Below, one piece after another: positions 15,746 to 24,303 of a stretch of 64,000 bases of DNA. Origin of the DNA: Chlorogloea sp. CCALA 695. Its GTDB lineage: Bacteria; Cyanobacteriota; Cyanobacteriia; Cyanobacteriales; Chroococcidiopsidaceae. The stretch lies in assembly GCF_003003885.1 (NCBI RefSeq), contig NZ_PVWN01000005.1:83184-147183 (forward strand), written 5' to 3'. Numbering within the stretch: position 1 is the stretch's first letter; every line of letters starts with the position of its first letter. The notes beneath the pieces are model-generated. The model did no database searches and was not told where the DNA came from. It saw only the letters and a program-made list of their open reading frames with translations. Position numbers and translations under genes: made by a program.

Positions 15746-16804
15746 TTATTTTTGCAATAAATTTAGTTGTTTGCGGCGGTTTGCCTTACGCTGCAAAGCA
15801 CTACATACAAATAAACCACCAAGTGCTGCTATACCTAACACAGAAGAAGGTTCGGGAACAGGAACATTGGCAGTGGTGAGGTAAGTAGGACTAGATAAAC
15901 CGCCACTACCAGATGTAACAAAATCTCCCAAATAATTCCCAGTATCACCATCGTACTTTTTGATACTGTTAGTTAAAGAATTACTAACGTATAGATTACC
16001 ATCCTCTCCAACAGTCAAGCCGATTGCAGAGTTTAAACCGCCGCTACTTGTGTCAACAAAAAAGGAATCGCTCGTATTAGTTGTCAAGTCGATTAAACCA
16101 ACTTCTCTCCCGTTAGTAAAAAAGAGTTTGTTGTCTTCTAAGGCAAGACCTTGTGGCTTAAAGGGTAGGGTACTCAATGGATGAGGACTAACACTCAATT
16201 GCGTGAAATCGCTTATTGTTGGATCGTACTCTCGAATCCCACCAGGATTAAAACGATTGGTACTTTCACTGAAAAATATATTGTTACTTGACCCCCCTAC
16301 AGCTACATCAATAGGTGCTGGGTTAAAAGCTGGGACACCAGTATAGATGCTACTAAGCAATTCCCCTGTATTTCCGTCGTACTGCAAAATGCCGCTTGTC
16401 TGGAAGTTGTCTATTTCAAAGCCAGGAATACGATTGGTAGTTATAAACAAGCTACCATCGGCGGCAAAGCTCAAGCCAGTAAGAGAACTAGGTTGCTCGA
16501 AAGACACAAAATTGCCAATATATTCCCCTGTTGTGCCGCTATACTCTTTAACAGTAGAGTCTCCACCGCTAACAACAAATAGATTACCATTTAGCCCTAA
16601 AGCTAAGTCTTGAGGAGCCAACAACCCACCACTACCAGCCGTGACAAAATCTCGGATATATACACCTGTTATTTCGTCATACTGTTTGATGGAGTTATCA
16701 CCACTGCTACTTACAAGCAATGCTGCTTGAGCAGGTATAGTAGCTGCGCTAATTGCGGCAAAAATAGTCATCGCCAGGGAATATTTAGCAATATTACTGT
16801 GCAT
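15746..16804 (-). CDS. secreted PEP-CTERM protein with beta-propeller-like repeats
   Basis: A 352-residue exported protein. It has an N-terminal signal peptide (YSLAMTIFAAISAATIPAQA) and a C-terminal PEP-CTERM sorting signal: VPEPSSVLGIAALGGLFVC followed by a basic tail RKANRRKQ. Between them are NHL/Vgb-like repeats of ~45 residues built around D-x-S-I-K-x-YD-x-x-TG-x-Y-x-x-DFV. The first (SIKQYDEITGVYIRDFV) and last (SIKKYDGDTGNYLGDFV) are nearly identical. PEP-CTERM proteins are processed by exosortase and linked to the envelope or exopolysaccharide in biofilm formers. The ligand is unknown. Confidence 0.87.
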   Translation of the reverse strand: MHSNIAKYSLAMTIFAAISAATIPAQAALLVSSSGDNSIKQYDEITGVYIRDFVTAGSGGLLAPQDLALGLNGNLFVVSGGDSTVKEYSGTTGEYIGNFVSFEQPSSLTGLSFAADGSLFITTNRIPGFEIDNFQTSGILQYDGNTGELLSSIYTGVPAFNPAPIDVAVGGSSNNIFFSESTNRFNPGGIREYDPTISDFTQLSVSPHPLSTLPFKPQGLALEDNKLFFTNGREVGLIDLTTNTSDSFFVDTSSGGLNSAIGLTVGEDGNLYVSNSLTNSIKKYDGDTGNYLGDFVTSGSGGLSSPTYLTTANVPVPEPSSVLGIAALGGLFVCSALQRKANRRKQLNLLQK

Positions 16805-16938
16805 TTGAATGTTCCTAAAATTGATGGTTAAAGTCTATACCTGTCAAATTATTTTCTGAATTAAAATGATGCACTCTTAGAGAAATTATCATCGTTAAAT
16901 ATTTTTGTAAATGAACTTGAAAATAGATATTTTTAAAA

Positions 16939-18891
16939 TCAATAATTAGCAGTAAGCCCAGTTAATTGACTAATAGCTAAGGCTAACTTGTGGGGTTCAA
17001 TGGGTTTAGATAGGTGCATTTGAAAACCATTAGAAATCGCGCGCTGACGGTCTTCATCTCTAGCGTAAGCTGTGAGCGCGATCGCCCCTATTGGTTTTAG
17101 TCCTTGGCTAATTTCCCAATCTCTAATTTTTTTAATTAATTTATACCCGTCTTCGTCAGGCATTCCAATATCACTAATGATCGCATCTAAATTCTCTTGG
17201 GTAACTATTTCCATCGCCGCCTTTGCACAATTGGCAGTTATTACTTTAACGTTGTACTTTTGCAATGCCAAAGCAATAATTTCGCGATTATCGTCTTCAT
17301 CATCGACTACCAAAACTTGCAGCCTCTGAAGCTGAGGTAAGTTATCTAAAGGTAAGTAATTAGAGTTAATTTCCTGACTTGTCTGCGCGATTGGGTTTTC
17401 TATATTTTCTAATTGCTCACTTATCAAAGGTATTTCGATTGTAAAAGTCGATCCTTGTCCTTCCCCTTTACTTTGAGCTTGCAACGTCCCGCCGTGCAGT
17501 TCTACTAATTGACGGGCGATCGCAAGCCCTAATCCTAAACCGCCATAAGAGCGCGTCATTGAAGCATCAGCTTGACGAAAGCGGTCAAATACATGGGGCA
17601 GAAATTCGGCACTAATCCCGCAGCCTGTATCAATTATCTGAATTTGGGCGACGGGAGGAATCACCGATAATCGCACTTCGATAGTGCCACCAGAAGGGGT
17701 AAACTTGATGGCATTTGATAGCAAATTCCAAATTACTTGTTGAGTGCGATCGCTATCTGCCGATACCATACCAATTGTTGGCTCAAAATTGGTTACTATT
17801 TGAATTTTTTTTGCTTGTGCCGCTAGTAATACTGTTTCAATTGCTGCTTCAATCGGAACTTTTAATTGAATGGGACGAGCAGTTAATCGAATTGTCCCGC
17901 GAATAATTCGGGAAATATCTAGCAAATCCTCAATCATTTGGACTTGCAACAAAGCATTACGCTCGATAGTTTCTATTGCCCGATCTCGTACCGAATCTTC
18001 TAGTTTTCGTGTCCGCATGAGCCTAGCCCAGCCCAGGATCGCATTTAAGGGCGATCGCAGTTCGTGGGACACAATCGCCAAAAATTCGTCTTTCATGCGG
18101 CTATTAGCCTCAGCTTGTTCGCGGGCGGCTTGTTCGCGTTGCAATAGCTCGGTACGCTCGGTAATATCGGTAAAAATTTGGACTGTACCTGTAACGCCAC
18201 TTTTACTTAAAATTGGATCAACTTTGACTTCAAACCAGCGTTGATTGATTTTGATTTCTTGACTTTGGCGACGGGTAAGACCGAGGCGATCGCCCAAAAA
18301 CTCGCCCATCGCTTCATTGCCCACATCTTGCCATAACTCGCTGCAGCTACAACCAATAATTTCTTGAGCCGACTTCCCTAAAATATTTGCCATTGCTTGA
18401 TTGCAACGGACTATTTTGGCTTGATCGAGCAAGCAAACCCCGTCAGAAATAGAGTCAAAGGTTATTTGCCATTGCGTCGCCGAACAAATCGCCGTTTCCT
18501 CCGCTTGACGCATCCGTAGCAAAGCATTAACTGTAGCAATCAATTCCCGCGATTCTACAGGTTGAGTTAGATAGCCGTCTGCGCCACCTTCTAAAGCTTC
18601 GGCTTTATCTTCCATTTGGATAAAACTAGCGGATAAATGCAGCACGGGAATTGAAGCGGTAGCGGGATCGTTTTTAATTTTTCGGCACACTTCAAACCCA
18701 TGAATATCAGGAAGTTTGACATCTAGCACAATTAAATCTGGCTTAATTTCTGCGACTAGCTGCAAGGCTTGCGCCCCTGTACTTGCTTCAATAACATTAA
18801 ATCCTGCCCTTTGAAGCATCCGCGTATGAACGTAACGATTAGCCTCATCATCGTCTACGTGCAAAATACTTATTGGTTGCTGCTTAGGCAT
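16939..18891 (-). CDS. hybrid histidine kinase REC-PAS-HisKA-HATPase-REC
   Basis: A 650-residue soluble hybrid kinase. It has a receiver domain at ~8-120 with acceptor Asp ~57 in LIVLDVKLPDIHG, and a PAS domain at ~140-245 (ITFDSISDGVCLLDQAKIVR). HisKA has the His in VSHELRSPLNAILGWARLM near residue 275, and HATPase has NLLSNAIKFTPSGG, IDTGCGISAEFLPHVFDRF and GLGLAIARQLVELHGG. A C-terminal receiver sits at ~525-645 (VLVVDDEDDNREI, IISDIGMPDEDGYKL). It is the last gene of the six-gene stressosome operon, 12 bases after the preceding kinase gene. No DNA-binding output is fused, so it probably relays to another regulator or acts as a phosphate sink. Confidence 0.92.
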   Translation of the reverse strand: MPKQQPISILHVDDDEANRYVHTRMLQRAGFNVIEASTGAQALQLVAEIKPDLIVLDVKLPDIHGFEVCRKIKNDPATASIPVLHLSASFIQMEDKAEALEGGADGYLTQPVESRELIATVNALLRMRQAEETAICSATQWQITFDSISDGVCLLDQAKIVRCNQAMANILGKSAQEIIGCSCSELWQDVGNEAMGEFLGDRLGLTRRQSQEIKINQRWFEVKVDPILSKSGVTGTVQIFTDITERTELLQREQAAREQAEANSRMKDEFLAIVSHELRSPLNAILGWARLMRTRKLEDSVRDRAIETIERNALLQVQMIEDLLDISRIIRGTIRLTARPIQLKVPIEAAIETVLLAAQAKKIQIVTNFEPTIGMVSADSDRTQQVIWNLLSNAIKFTPSGGTIEVRLSVIPPVAQIQIIDTGCGISAEFLPHVFDRFRQADASMTRSYGGLGLGLAIARQLVELHGGTLQAQSKGEGQGSTFTIEIPLISEQLENIENPIAQTSQEINSNYLPLDNLPQLQRLQVLVVDDEDDNREIIALALQKYNVKVITANCAKAAMEIVTQENLDAIISDIGMPDEDGYKLIKKIRDWEISQGLKPIGAIALTAYARDEDRQRAISNGFQMHLSKPIEPHKLALAISQLTGLTANY

Positions 18892-18903
18892 AGTTGCTTG
18901 TGC

Positions 18904-20637
18904 TTATATATTTAAATGGAGTCCGGCTTTAAGCAATACTTGACGGATTATTGCCTCAGCATCCGGGCGCTCTAGGTCTTTAGATAATATTGCCACGACC
19001 TGAGCATTAATTAAGCGATCGCGTTCTTCTGGCTCTAGTTGCTTTGAAGTATGAATAATTACCGGAATGTGCTTAGTTGTGGGATTAGCTTTTAATTGCT
19101 CTAAAACCTCAAATCCGCTCAATTCGGGCATCACTAAATCTAAAAAGATTACCTGCGGCTGCTCTAAGATAGCTTTAATCACGCCTTCACTACCATTAAT
19201 TGCTTCCGTCACCTTGATAGTGAGACTTTTTAGTAGTTCTTTGAGCAAATAGCGAGAGATTTGCTCATCATCAATTATCAAAACTTTAATCGGCGTTTGT
19301 GGTGATACGGTTTCCTTTTCTTCCGCATAAACGCAGGGCAAAGTAACTGTAAAAATAGAGCCTACTTCTAATTTACTCTCTACAGAGATATTACCTCCGA
19401 GTAACTGCGCTAGTTGACGGCAAAGTGGCAAACCTAAACCCGTTCCTTTAAATTGACTTTGCAAGGGGTTTTCAATTTGGACAAATTCTTCAAAAATAAG
19501 TTCTAGATTGTTAGGTGCAATGCCAATTCCCGTATCAGCAACAGTAAAAACTATCGTGCGCTCTTGTTTCAAAGCACTAACACGTATTTCGCCTTTAGGA
19601 GTAAATTTTAGGGCATTAGAAATCAAATTTCTTAAAATTTGCGAAACTTTACCTTCATCAGTATACATCGGCAAGTTTTGGGGTTGATCAAAAACTAGAT
19701 TAACCTCCGATTGATTAAGTATGGGGCGTAGTATGCCTTTTAAAGCATTAAATAAATCGCTGACTTCAAATTGCTGGGGACGAATAGTTACTTTACCCGC
19801 TTCAACTTTGGCTATATCTAATAAATCGTTGACTAATTCCGAAAGCCCTAGCGCCGAAGTGCGAATAAAATTTACTTGTTTTTCTTGCTCCGAATTTAAC
19901 TCCCCATCTAACCGCTCTAAAAGTAGCTGAGAAAGGCTGAGAATTGCATTTAAAGGAGTACGAAATTCATGACTCATGTTTGATAAAAAACGAGTTTTCA
20001 TTTCGCTGGCTTTTTGCCAAGACTCCGCGCGATCATCTAATTCGGCATAAAGAGTTACTACACCGCGATTTGTATCTTCTAGTTGACTATTTAGACGCGC
20101 AAGTTCACTTGACCTGCTTTGCAACTCCTCCATAGTGCGTAAAAGCTCTTGATTTTGCTGCTGTACTTCTTGGTATAAATTTTCTGGAGTTTTCTGGGCT
20201 AATTCTTGAGCAATTTTCTGTAAAATTTCTGGAGTTATCGGTGTTTGTTTGGGTAGGAATTTGGTTAGCGTTACCGTAGTTTCATTAACGACGGATTCAA
20301 TTACAAACTTATCCATCAATCGTTTTGCGCCGACAATCCCTAATCCCATCCCTGTCGTAGAAGTATAGCGCCCAGCTAAAATTGCCTCCACATCTTTAAT
20401 TCCCCCACCTTTGTCGCTAACTTTAATTAGTAACGCCGCATCTTGAACTATAAATTCAACTCTCCCACCACCGCCATACTGAAAGGCATTGCGAGAAATT
20501 TCTGATACCGCCGTAGCTATGCGCGTTTGAGATTGCAAGTCAAAACCGAGCAAACTAGCAATTTGACGCGATCGCCCTCTTGCCAATACTACATCTTGTT
20601 CAAAGCGCACCTCCACTGTTAAAAGCCTAATATCCAT
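18904..20637 (-). CDS. hybrid kinase with N-terminal RsbT-like ATPase domain, HisKA-HATPase-REC
   Basis: A 577-residue protein with two GHKL ATPase domains. Residues ~1-130 resemble RsbT/anti-sigma kinases: TRIATAVSEISRNAFQYGGG, VSDKGGGIKDVEAIL, GMGLGIVGAKRLMDKF. A coiled coil (~135-210) leads to HisKA with His ~223 in SNMSHEFRTPLNAILSLSQL. A second ATPase has RNLISNALKFTPKGEI and GTGLGLPLCRQLAQLLGGN. The C-terminal receiver has FLDLVMPELSGFEVLEQL. It starts 4 bases after the upstream ATPase-phosphatase gene. The RsbT-like head could bind the stressosome or RsbS as RsbT does, linking it to phosphorelay output (inference). Confidence 0.9.
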   Translation of the reverse strand: MDIRLLTVEVRFEQDVVLARGRSRQIASLLGFDLQSQTRIATAVSEISRNAFQYGGGGRVEFIVQDAALLIKVSDKGGGIKDVEAILAGRYTSTTGMGLGIVGAKRLMDKFVIESVVNETTVTLTKFLPKQTPITPEILQKIAQELAQKTPENLYQEVQQQNQELLRTMEELQSRSSELARLNSQLEDTNRGVVTLYAELDDRAESWQKASEMKTRFLSNMSHEFRTPLNAILSLSQLLLERLDGELNSEQEKQVNFIRTSALGLSELVNDLLDIAKVEAGKVTIRPQQFEVSDLFNALKGILRPILNQSEVNLVFDQPQNLPMYTDEGKVSQILRNLISNALKFTPKGEIRVSALKQERTIVFTVADTGIGIAPNNLELIFEEFVQIENPLQSQFKGTGLGLPLCRQLAQLLGGNISVESKLEVGSIFTVTLPCVYAEEKETVSPQTPIKVLIIDDEQISRYLLKELLKSLTIKVTEAINGSEGVIKAILEQPQVIFLDLVMPELSGFEVLEQLKANPTTKHIPVIIHTSKQLEPEERDRLINAQVVAILSKDLERPDAEAIIRQVLLKAGLHLNI

Positions 20638-20641
20638 AACA

Positions 20642-21634
20642 TTATTGCCTAACTACTACGACGCTAACATCATCTCGTAGGCGCTTAAAATCTCGATATA
20701 ATACTCCAGCAATCAAGCTTGGATGTTTGACAATTAAACCGTTATAGCGATCTATTCTCCACCCCGTAGCCAAGCCATCGGAGCTTAAAATTAGCGTTGC
20801 GCCGGGGGGAAAAGGATAGGTAAATTCTTTGATTTTGTGAATTTGATAACCCACAATACCATTGTAAGAAACCATGCTGCGACTTTCGGGGGCGATGATA
20901 CTTGCGGCAATATTGCCTACCCCCGCAAAAAGGACAGATTGTTGATTAAAGTCAAGTTGAGCGATCGCTACTGCCGCACCGCGCGTACTTCGCATTGAAC
21001 CGTGCATCAATTCTAAAATCTCTTTAGGAGAACATTGAGAATTTTCTTGAGCGACTCTAATCGCCGCAGAAGATGCCTCAAAAGCTAGTTCACCATGTCC
21101 TAACCCATCAGCAACAACTACCAACTGTCGCCCAGTATCGGTTTCAATTACTGCCCAAGCGTCGCCACAAGTTTGCTCACTAGCTAAGGGAATATTCACC
21201 GCACCGATTTTTAAACTGACTAAATTTTTCGGCGGTGGAGTTGCCCAAAGGTGCGCCATTACTGCTGTACCTACAGGGATAGAATAAATGTCAAAAAAAT
21301 CTGCCAACCTAGAAATCGATCCTAAGCCTGTCCCAGGAGTTCCACCCGTCGAAAAGCCGTCGCGGAGACACTCGCCCACATTCTCCATCCCCGCACCTTT
21401 ATCTAAAGCCAAAATTTCTAAGCCGTTAAGATCGCCAACGTGGAGGGAGCGTAGCAGCAATTCACCGTCTTGGGCGTGTTTAATTAAATTTCCGGCAATT
21501 TCTGTAACAACAATACCCGCTCTACCGCGCTCGGTTTCTTTAAAATTTAATTGAGAGGCGAAGTCCATAGCCTTGCGGCGCGCTTCTCCAACTTGGCTAC
21601 TTTCTACCACAGGAATAAGGATATTTTGGATCAT
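20642..21634 (-). CDS. RsbW-like ATPase domain fused to RsbX-like PP2C/SpoIIE phosphatase
   Basis: A 330-residue fusion. Residues ~1-135 are a GHKL anti-sigma-type ATPase (AGIVVTEIAGNLIKHAQDGE, LALDKGAGMENVGECLRDGF, GTGLGSISRLADFFDIYSI). Residues ~145-330 are a PP2C-like serine/threonine phosphatase with the metal-binding aspartates in VVVADGLGHGELAFEAS, LSSDGLATGW and RDDVSVVVV. The phosphatase most resembles RsbX, which resets stressosomes by dephosphorylating RsbS and RsbR. It sits 26 bases downstream of rsbT in the operon, supporting that reset role. The attached ATPase domain is a variation on the Bacillus arrangement. Confidence 0.88.
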   Translation of the reverse strand: MIQNILIPVVESSQVGEARRKAMDFASQLNFKETERGRAGIVVTEIAGNLIKHAQDGELLLRSLHVGDLNGLEILALDKGAGMENVGECLRDGFSTGGTPGTGLGSISRLADFFDIYSIPVGTAVMAHLWATPPPKNLVSLKIGAVNIPLASEQTCGDAWAVIETDTGRQLVVVADGLGHGELAFEASSAAIRVAQENSQCSPKEILELMHGSMRSTRGAAVAIAQLDFNQQSVLFAGVGNIAASIIAPESRSMVSYNGIVGYQIHKIKEFTYPFPPGATLILSSDGLATGWRIDRYNGLIVKHPSLIAGVLYRDFKRLRDDVSVVVVRQ

Positions 21635-21660
21635 TTAGCTATTTCGCGCTATCCCTGGTT

Positions 21661-22071
21661 TTACTTCCATTTGATAATTTTAACTTGAGTTCCTTCGCCC
21701 ACACGAGAACTAATCTCAAACTCGCTCATCAACCGTTTTGTGCCGCTTAAACCCATTCCTAAGCCTCCCCCGGTTGTATAGCCATCTTTGAGCGCCAATT
21801 CAATATCGCTAATTCCTGCTCCTTGATCGCTAAAAATTAAGCGTAGACCTTGACGATAGCCGACTTCAATTACTTCTAGCGTTAATGTTCCCCCACCGCC
21901 ATAAGTTAAGGTATTACGAGCAAGTTCGCTAGAAGCGGTAATAATTTTAGTTTGATCTACCAAACTAAAACCTAATTCCACCGCCCAAGTGCGGACAATT
22001 TTTCTGACTAAGACAATATCACTAGAAGAATAAATGTCTATTTCCTGCTTTTGTCCTTCGGGGGCTGCCAT
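21661..22071 (-). CDS. rsbT: RsbT-type serine kinase / switch protein
   Basis: A 136-residue single-domain GHKL kinase. IYSSSDIVLVRKIVRTWAVE, then the N-box SELARNTLTYGGGG, the G1 box FSDQGAGISDIELALKDGY, and the GGGLGMGLSGTKRLMSEFEI lid. In known systems RsbT phosphorylates RsbS and RsbR, leaves the stressosome and activates a downstream effector. A strong ribosome binding site AAAGGAGG lies just upstream. It sits 10 bases downstream of rsbS. There is no RsbU phosphatase in the operon, so its effector here is probably one of the downstream proteins (inference). Confidence 0.92.
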   Translation of the reverse strand: MAAPEGQKQEIDIYSSSDIVLVRKIVRTWAVELGFSLVDQTKIITASSELARNTLTYGGGGTLTLEVIEVGYRQGLRLIFSDQGAGISDIELALKDGYTTGGGLGMGLSGTKRLMSEFEISSRVGEGTQVKIIKWK

Positions 22072-22081
22072 TTGCCTCCTT

Positions 22082-22444
22082 TCAGGCGCGATTTACTAGC
22101 AAATAAAGCAAATCCATACCTTTTTCGACATTCAAAGCAGTGCGTACACCTTCCAGAGATAGCCCAAGTTCTACTAGCGTAATTGCTACTGCTGGTTGCA
22201 TTCCTACTACTACCGTTTCCGCATCAAGTAGGCGCGACATAGAGGCAATGTTACTGAGTATGCGCCCGATAAATGAGTCCACAATTTCTAATGATGAAAT
22301 GTCAATTAATACGCCTTTGGCATTCAATTCAACGATCCGGTTTGTCAAATCGTCTTGCAAAGTCATCGCCAAGCGATCGTGCATATCTACTTGGATTGTC
22401 ACCAAAAGAAACCCGCCCATTTGCAATATAGGTATGCGTTCCAC
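22082..22444 (-). CDS. rsbS: RsbS-type stressosome scaffold (STAS)
   Basis: A 120-residue STAS protein. MERIPILQMGGFLLVTIQVD, then GVLIDISSLEIVDSFIGRIL with Ser57 in the VDSF motif, matching Ser59 phosphorylated in Bacillus RsbS, then VVVGMQPAVAITLVELGL. It forms the stressosome core with RsbR and sequesters RsbT. The start is GTG (22444). It lies 16 bases downstream of rsbR. Confidence 0.92.
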   Translation of the reverse strand: MERIPILQMGGFLLVTIQVDMHDRLAMTLQDDLTNRIVELNAKGVLIDISSLEIVDSFIGRILSNIASMSRLLDAETVVVGMQPAVAITLVELGLSLEGVRTALNVEKGMDLLYLLVNRA

Positions 22445-22460
22445 CTTTAGTCTCCAAGGG

Positions 22461-23339
22461 TTACAAAGGATTTTGAGGGCGCGAATCGGCAGACGTTACC
22501 GCATACCCACTACGTTTTAGAGCAACTTCAAAAGCATCTGCCATTGTCGCTTTAGTAATTACAGCCGTCAAATCTACGCCCAAATGAACGATAGTTTGAG
22601 CAATTTGGGGTCTAATACCGCTAATGATGCAGTCTGCACCCATCAAGCGGGTAGCGGCGACAGTTTTAAGTAAGTGCTGGGCCACTAAAGTATCAACCGT
22701 TGGTACGCCCGTAATATCAATAATTGCGATCGCGCTTCCCGTTTCGACTATTCGCTGCAACAAGTTTTCCATCACTACTTGAGTACGAGCGCTGTCCAGA
22801 GTGCCAATAAGGGGTAAAGCTAATATCCCCTCCCACAACTTAACAACAGGGGTTGATAATTCCAACATCTCTTGCTGCTGGCGGATAATAATTTCTTCAC
22901 GAGCTTTTTGAAACGCCTCCGTTGTCAGCAAACCTAATCTGTCTATTAAGTCATTGGCGGACATAATTTCTGCGGCTATTTCGCCATCGCTTCCGCATTC
23001 TTGGCGCAGAAGGCTAAACAAAGGTTTTTTTAAAGAAAAAATAAATAAGGCTACTTGAGAAGGGCTAAAGCCTTGTTGGACGCGAGTACGGGTTATGCTA
23101 GCTAGCAGAGCTTTAATATTATTCCATTCGGAAGCTTGAAAATTAGTTAAATTACCACCTTGGCTGGCATCTCGCAACAAGCGCAGAAATTCTCCAGATT
23201 GATCGCGCATTTCGCTTTCGCGCATCAAATCATCGCGCCGGATTCCCGCCGATAGTTGTTCCTTTAACCATTCACTTAACAGCATAGTTTCATGCTTGGC
23301 GAGAATCTCTGGAAGATGGCGATCGCCATTTTTGCTCAT
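22461..23339 (-). CDS. rsbR: RsbR-type stressosome sensor-scaffold (RsbRD N-domain + STAS)
   Basis: A 292-residue first gene of the operon. Residues ~10-150 are a helical RsbRD-type N-terminal sensor domain (LSEWLKEQLSAGIRRDDL, FLRLLRDASQGGN, QVALFIFSLKKPLFSLL). Residues ~160-280 are a STAS domain. The two regulatory threonines of RsbR are kept: T217 in ITGVPTVDTLVAQHL and T249 in GIRPQIAQTIVHLGVDL (counterparts of T171 and T205 in Bacillus RsbRA). Multiple RsbR and RsbS copies form the stressosome. There is no haem-globin or LOV domain here, so the signal sensed is unknown. Confidence 0.92.
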   Translation of the reverse strand: MSKNGDRHLPEILAKHETMLLSEWLKEQLSAGIRRDDLMRESEMRDQSGEFLRLLRDASQGGNLTNFQASEWNNIKALLASITRTRVQQGFSPSQVALFIFSLKKPLFSLLRQECGSDGEIAAEIMSANDLIDRLGLLTTEAFQKAREEIIIRQQQEMLELSTPVVKLWEGILALPLIGTLDSARTQVVMENLLQRIVETGSAIAIIDITGVPTVDTLVAQHLLKTVAATRLMGADCIISGIRPQIAQTIVHLGVDLTAVITKATMADAFEVALKRSGYAVTSADSRPQNPL

Positions 23340-23392
23340 ACCTGCTCCTACCTTTGCCGCAAATTCCCCAGCTTAAGTGTAGAGGATATTGC

Positions 23393-23527
23393 GGCGTTGC
23401 TGAATTGGTAATGGGTAATGGGTAATTGGTAATTGGTAATAATTTTAATGAACAATTCCCAATGCGGTATGAATGAGGAAGAGACAGGATTGCAGAAAGG
23501 AGAAATCATCATAATTTCAGCAACGCT
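23393..23527. repeat. inverted repeat bracketing a short non-coding insert, possible miniature element
   Basis: GCGTTGCTGAA at 23393-23403 and TTCAGCAACGC at 23517-23527 are perfect 11-base inverted repeats about 113 bases apart, in the 314-base gap between rsbR and the oxidoreductase gene. No target-site duplication was established. The gap contains no believable gene. Confidence 0.4.
23404..23438. repeat. heptanucleotide tandem repeat (STRR-type), five units
   Basis: Five consecutive 7-mers ATTGGTA / ATGGGTA, directly after the left inverted repeat. Short tandem heptamers of this sort are common in cyanobacterial intergenic DNA. Confidence 0.8.
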
Positions 23528-23653
23528 GATATTGCCTAGTTGACTGACAAAACTAATAATTAGGGGAAATACCTCCAAGCGGAAGTCAGCTACTTTTGCG
23601 ACACCCGTTAAAAGTACAAAGACACAAACTCTCGTCTGTGTCTGTTGCAACTA

Positions 23654-24244
23654 TCAACTATAACGTTCTTCTGCCCAAGGTTCGCCGCGACTGTTGTAGC
23701 CATTGCGTTCCCAAAAACCTAATTCTTCTTTATCCAAAAACTCTAAACCATTAATCCATTTAGCGCTTTTCCAGGCATAAATGTGTGGAACTACTAGCCG
23801 CATTGGGCCGCCGTGTTCGGCGCTTAGAGGTTCGTCAAATACTGTATGGGCAAAAAAGTTTTCTTCCCTCAAGAAGTCAGACATCGCAATATTGGTAGTA
23901 TAACCGCCGTAACAGTGTTCCATCACATGAACGGCTTTCGAGTCTACCTCAATCAATTTCATGAACTCAGTAACTTTAATACCTGTCCACTTGACATCAA
24001 GTTTAGACCAGCGCGTGACGCAGTGAAAATCGGCGGTAAACTGCTGTTGGGGTAAAGCCATAAAGTCAGCCCAGCTAAACGTTACCTCTTTTGCCAAACC
24101 CCAAACTTTAAATTGCCAAGTTTCTATACTGACTTGGGGAGTTTGCCCGTAAGTAAGTACCGGAAACCCCTTAGTTAAGTATTGACCGGGAGGAACGCGA
24201 TCGCTCTGTTCCTCATTAGGTTTTTTAAAAAATTTTCCTAGCAT
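23654..24244 (-). CDS. sulfite-oxidase-like molybdopterin oxidoreductase
   Basis: A 196-residue single-domain protein of the oxidoreductase molybdopterin-binding family. WQFKVWGLAKEVTFSWADFM, then the Moco-ligand Cys in QFTADFHCVTRWSKLDVKWTG, then VMEHCYGGYTTNIAMSDFL, GGPMRLVVPHIYAWKSAKWI and LEFLDKEELGFWERNGYN. This is the MsrP/YedY and sulfite-oxidase catalytic core, without haem or dimerisation domains and without a clear Tat signal, so it is probably cytoplasmic. The physiological substrate is unknown. Confidence 0.87.
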   Translation of the reverse strand: MLGKFFKKPNEEQSDRVPPGQYLTKGFPVLTYGQTPQVSIETWQFKVWGLAKEVTFSWADFMALPQQQFTADFHCVTRWSKLDVKWTGIKVTEFMKLIEVDSKAVHVMEHCYGGYTTNIAMSDFLREENFFAHTVFDEPLSAEHGGPMRLVVPHIYAWKSAKWINGLEFLDKEELGFWERNGYNSRGEPWAEERYS

Positions 24245-24303
24245 TATTTCAGTTGCTTCAGCTTCCTACTTTATTGTGGAATAAAATCTTTTAAAGACAA
24301 AGT

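Noticed and set aside
15640..15879. 79-codon + strand frame overlapping the end of the GH65 fusion
   Set aside because: Overlaps the intergenic hairpin and the antisense of the PEP-CTERM tail; no features.
23348..23650. 100-codon minus-strand open frame downstream of the oxidoreductase gene's start and before rsbR
   Set aside because: Half of it is the translated heptamer repeat (NYQLPITHYQ) and the inverted-repeat ends; no family features, so treated as non-coding.
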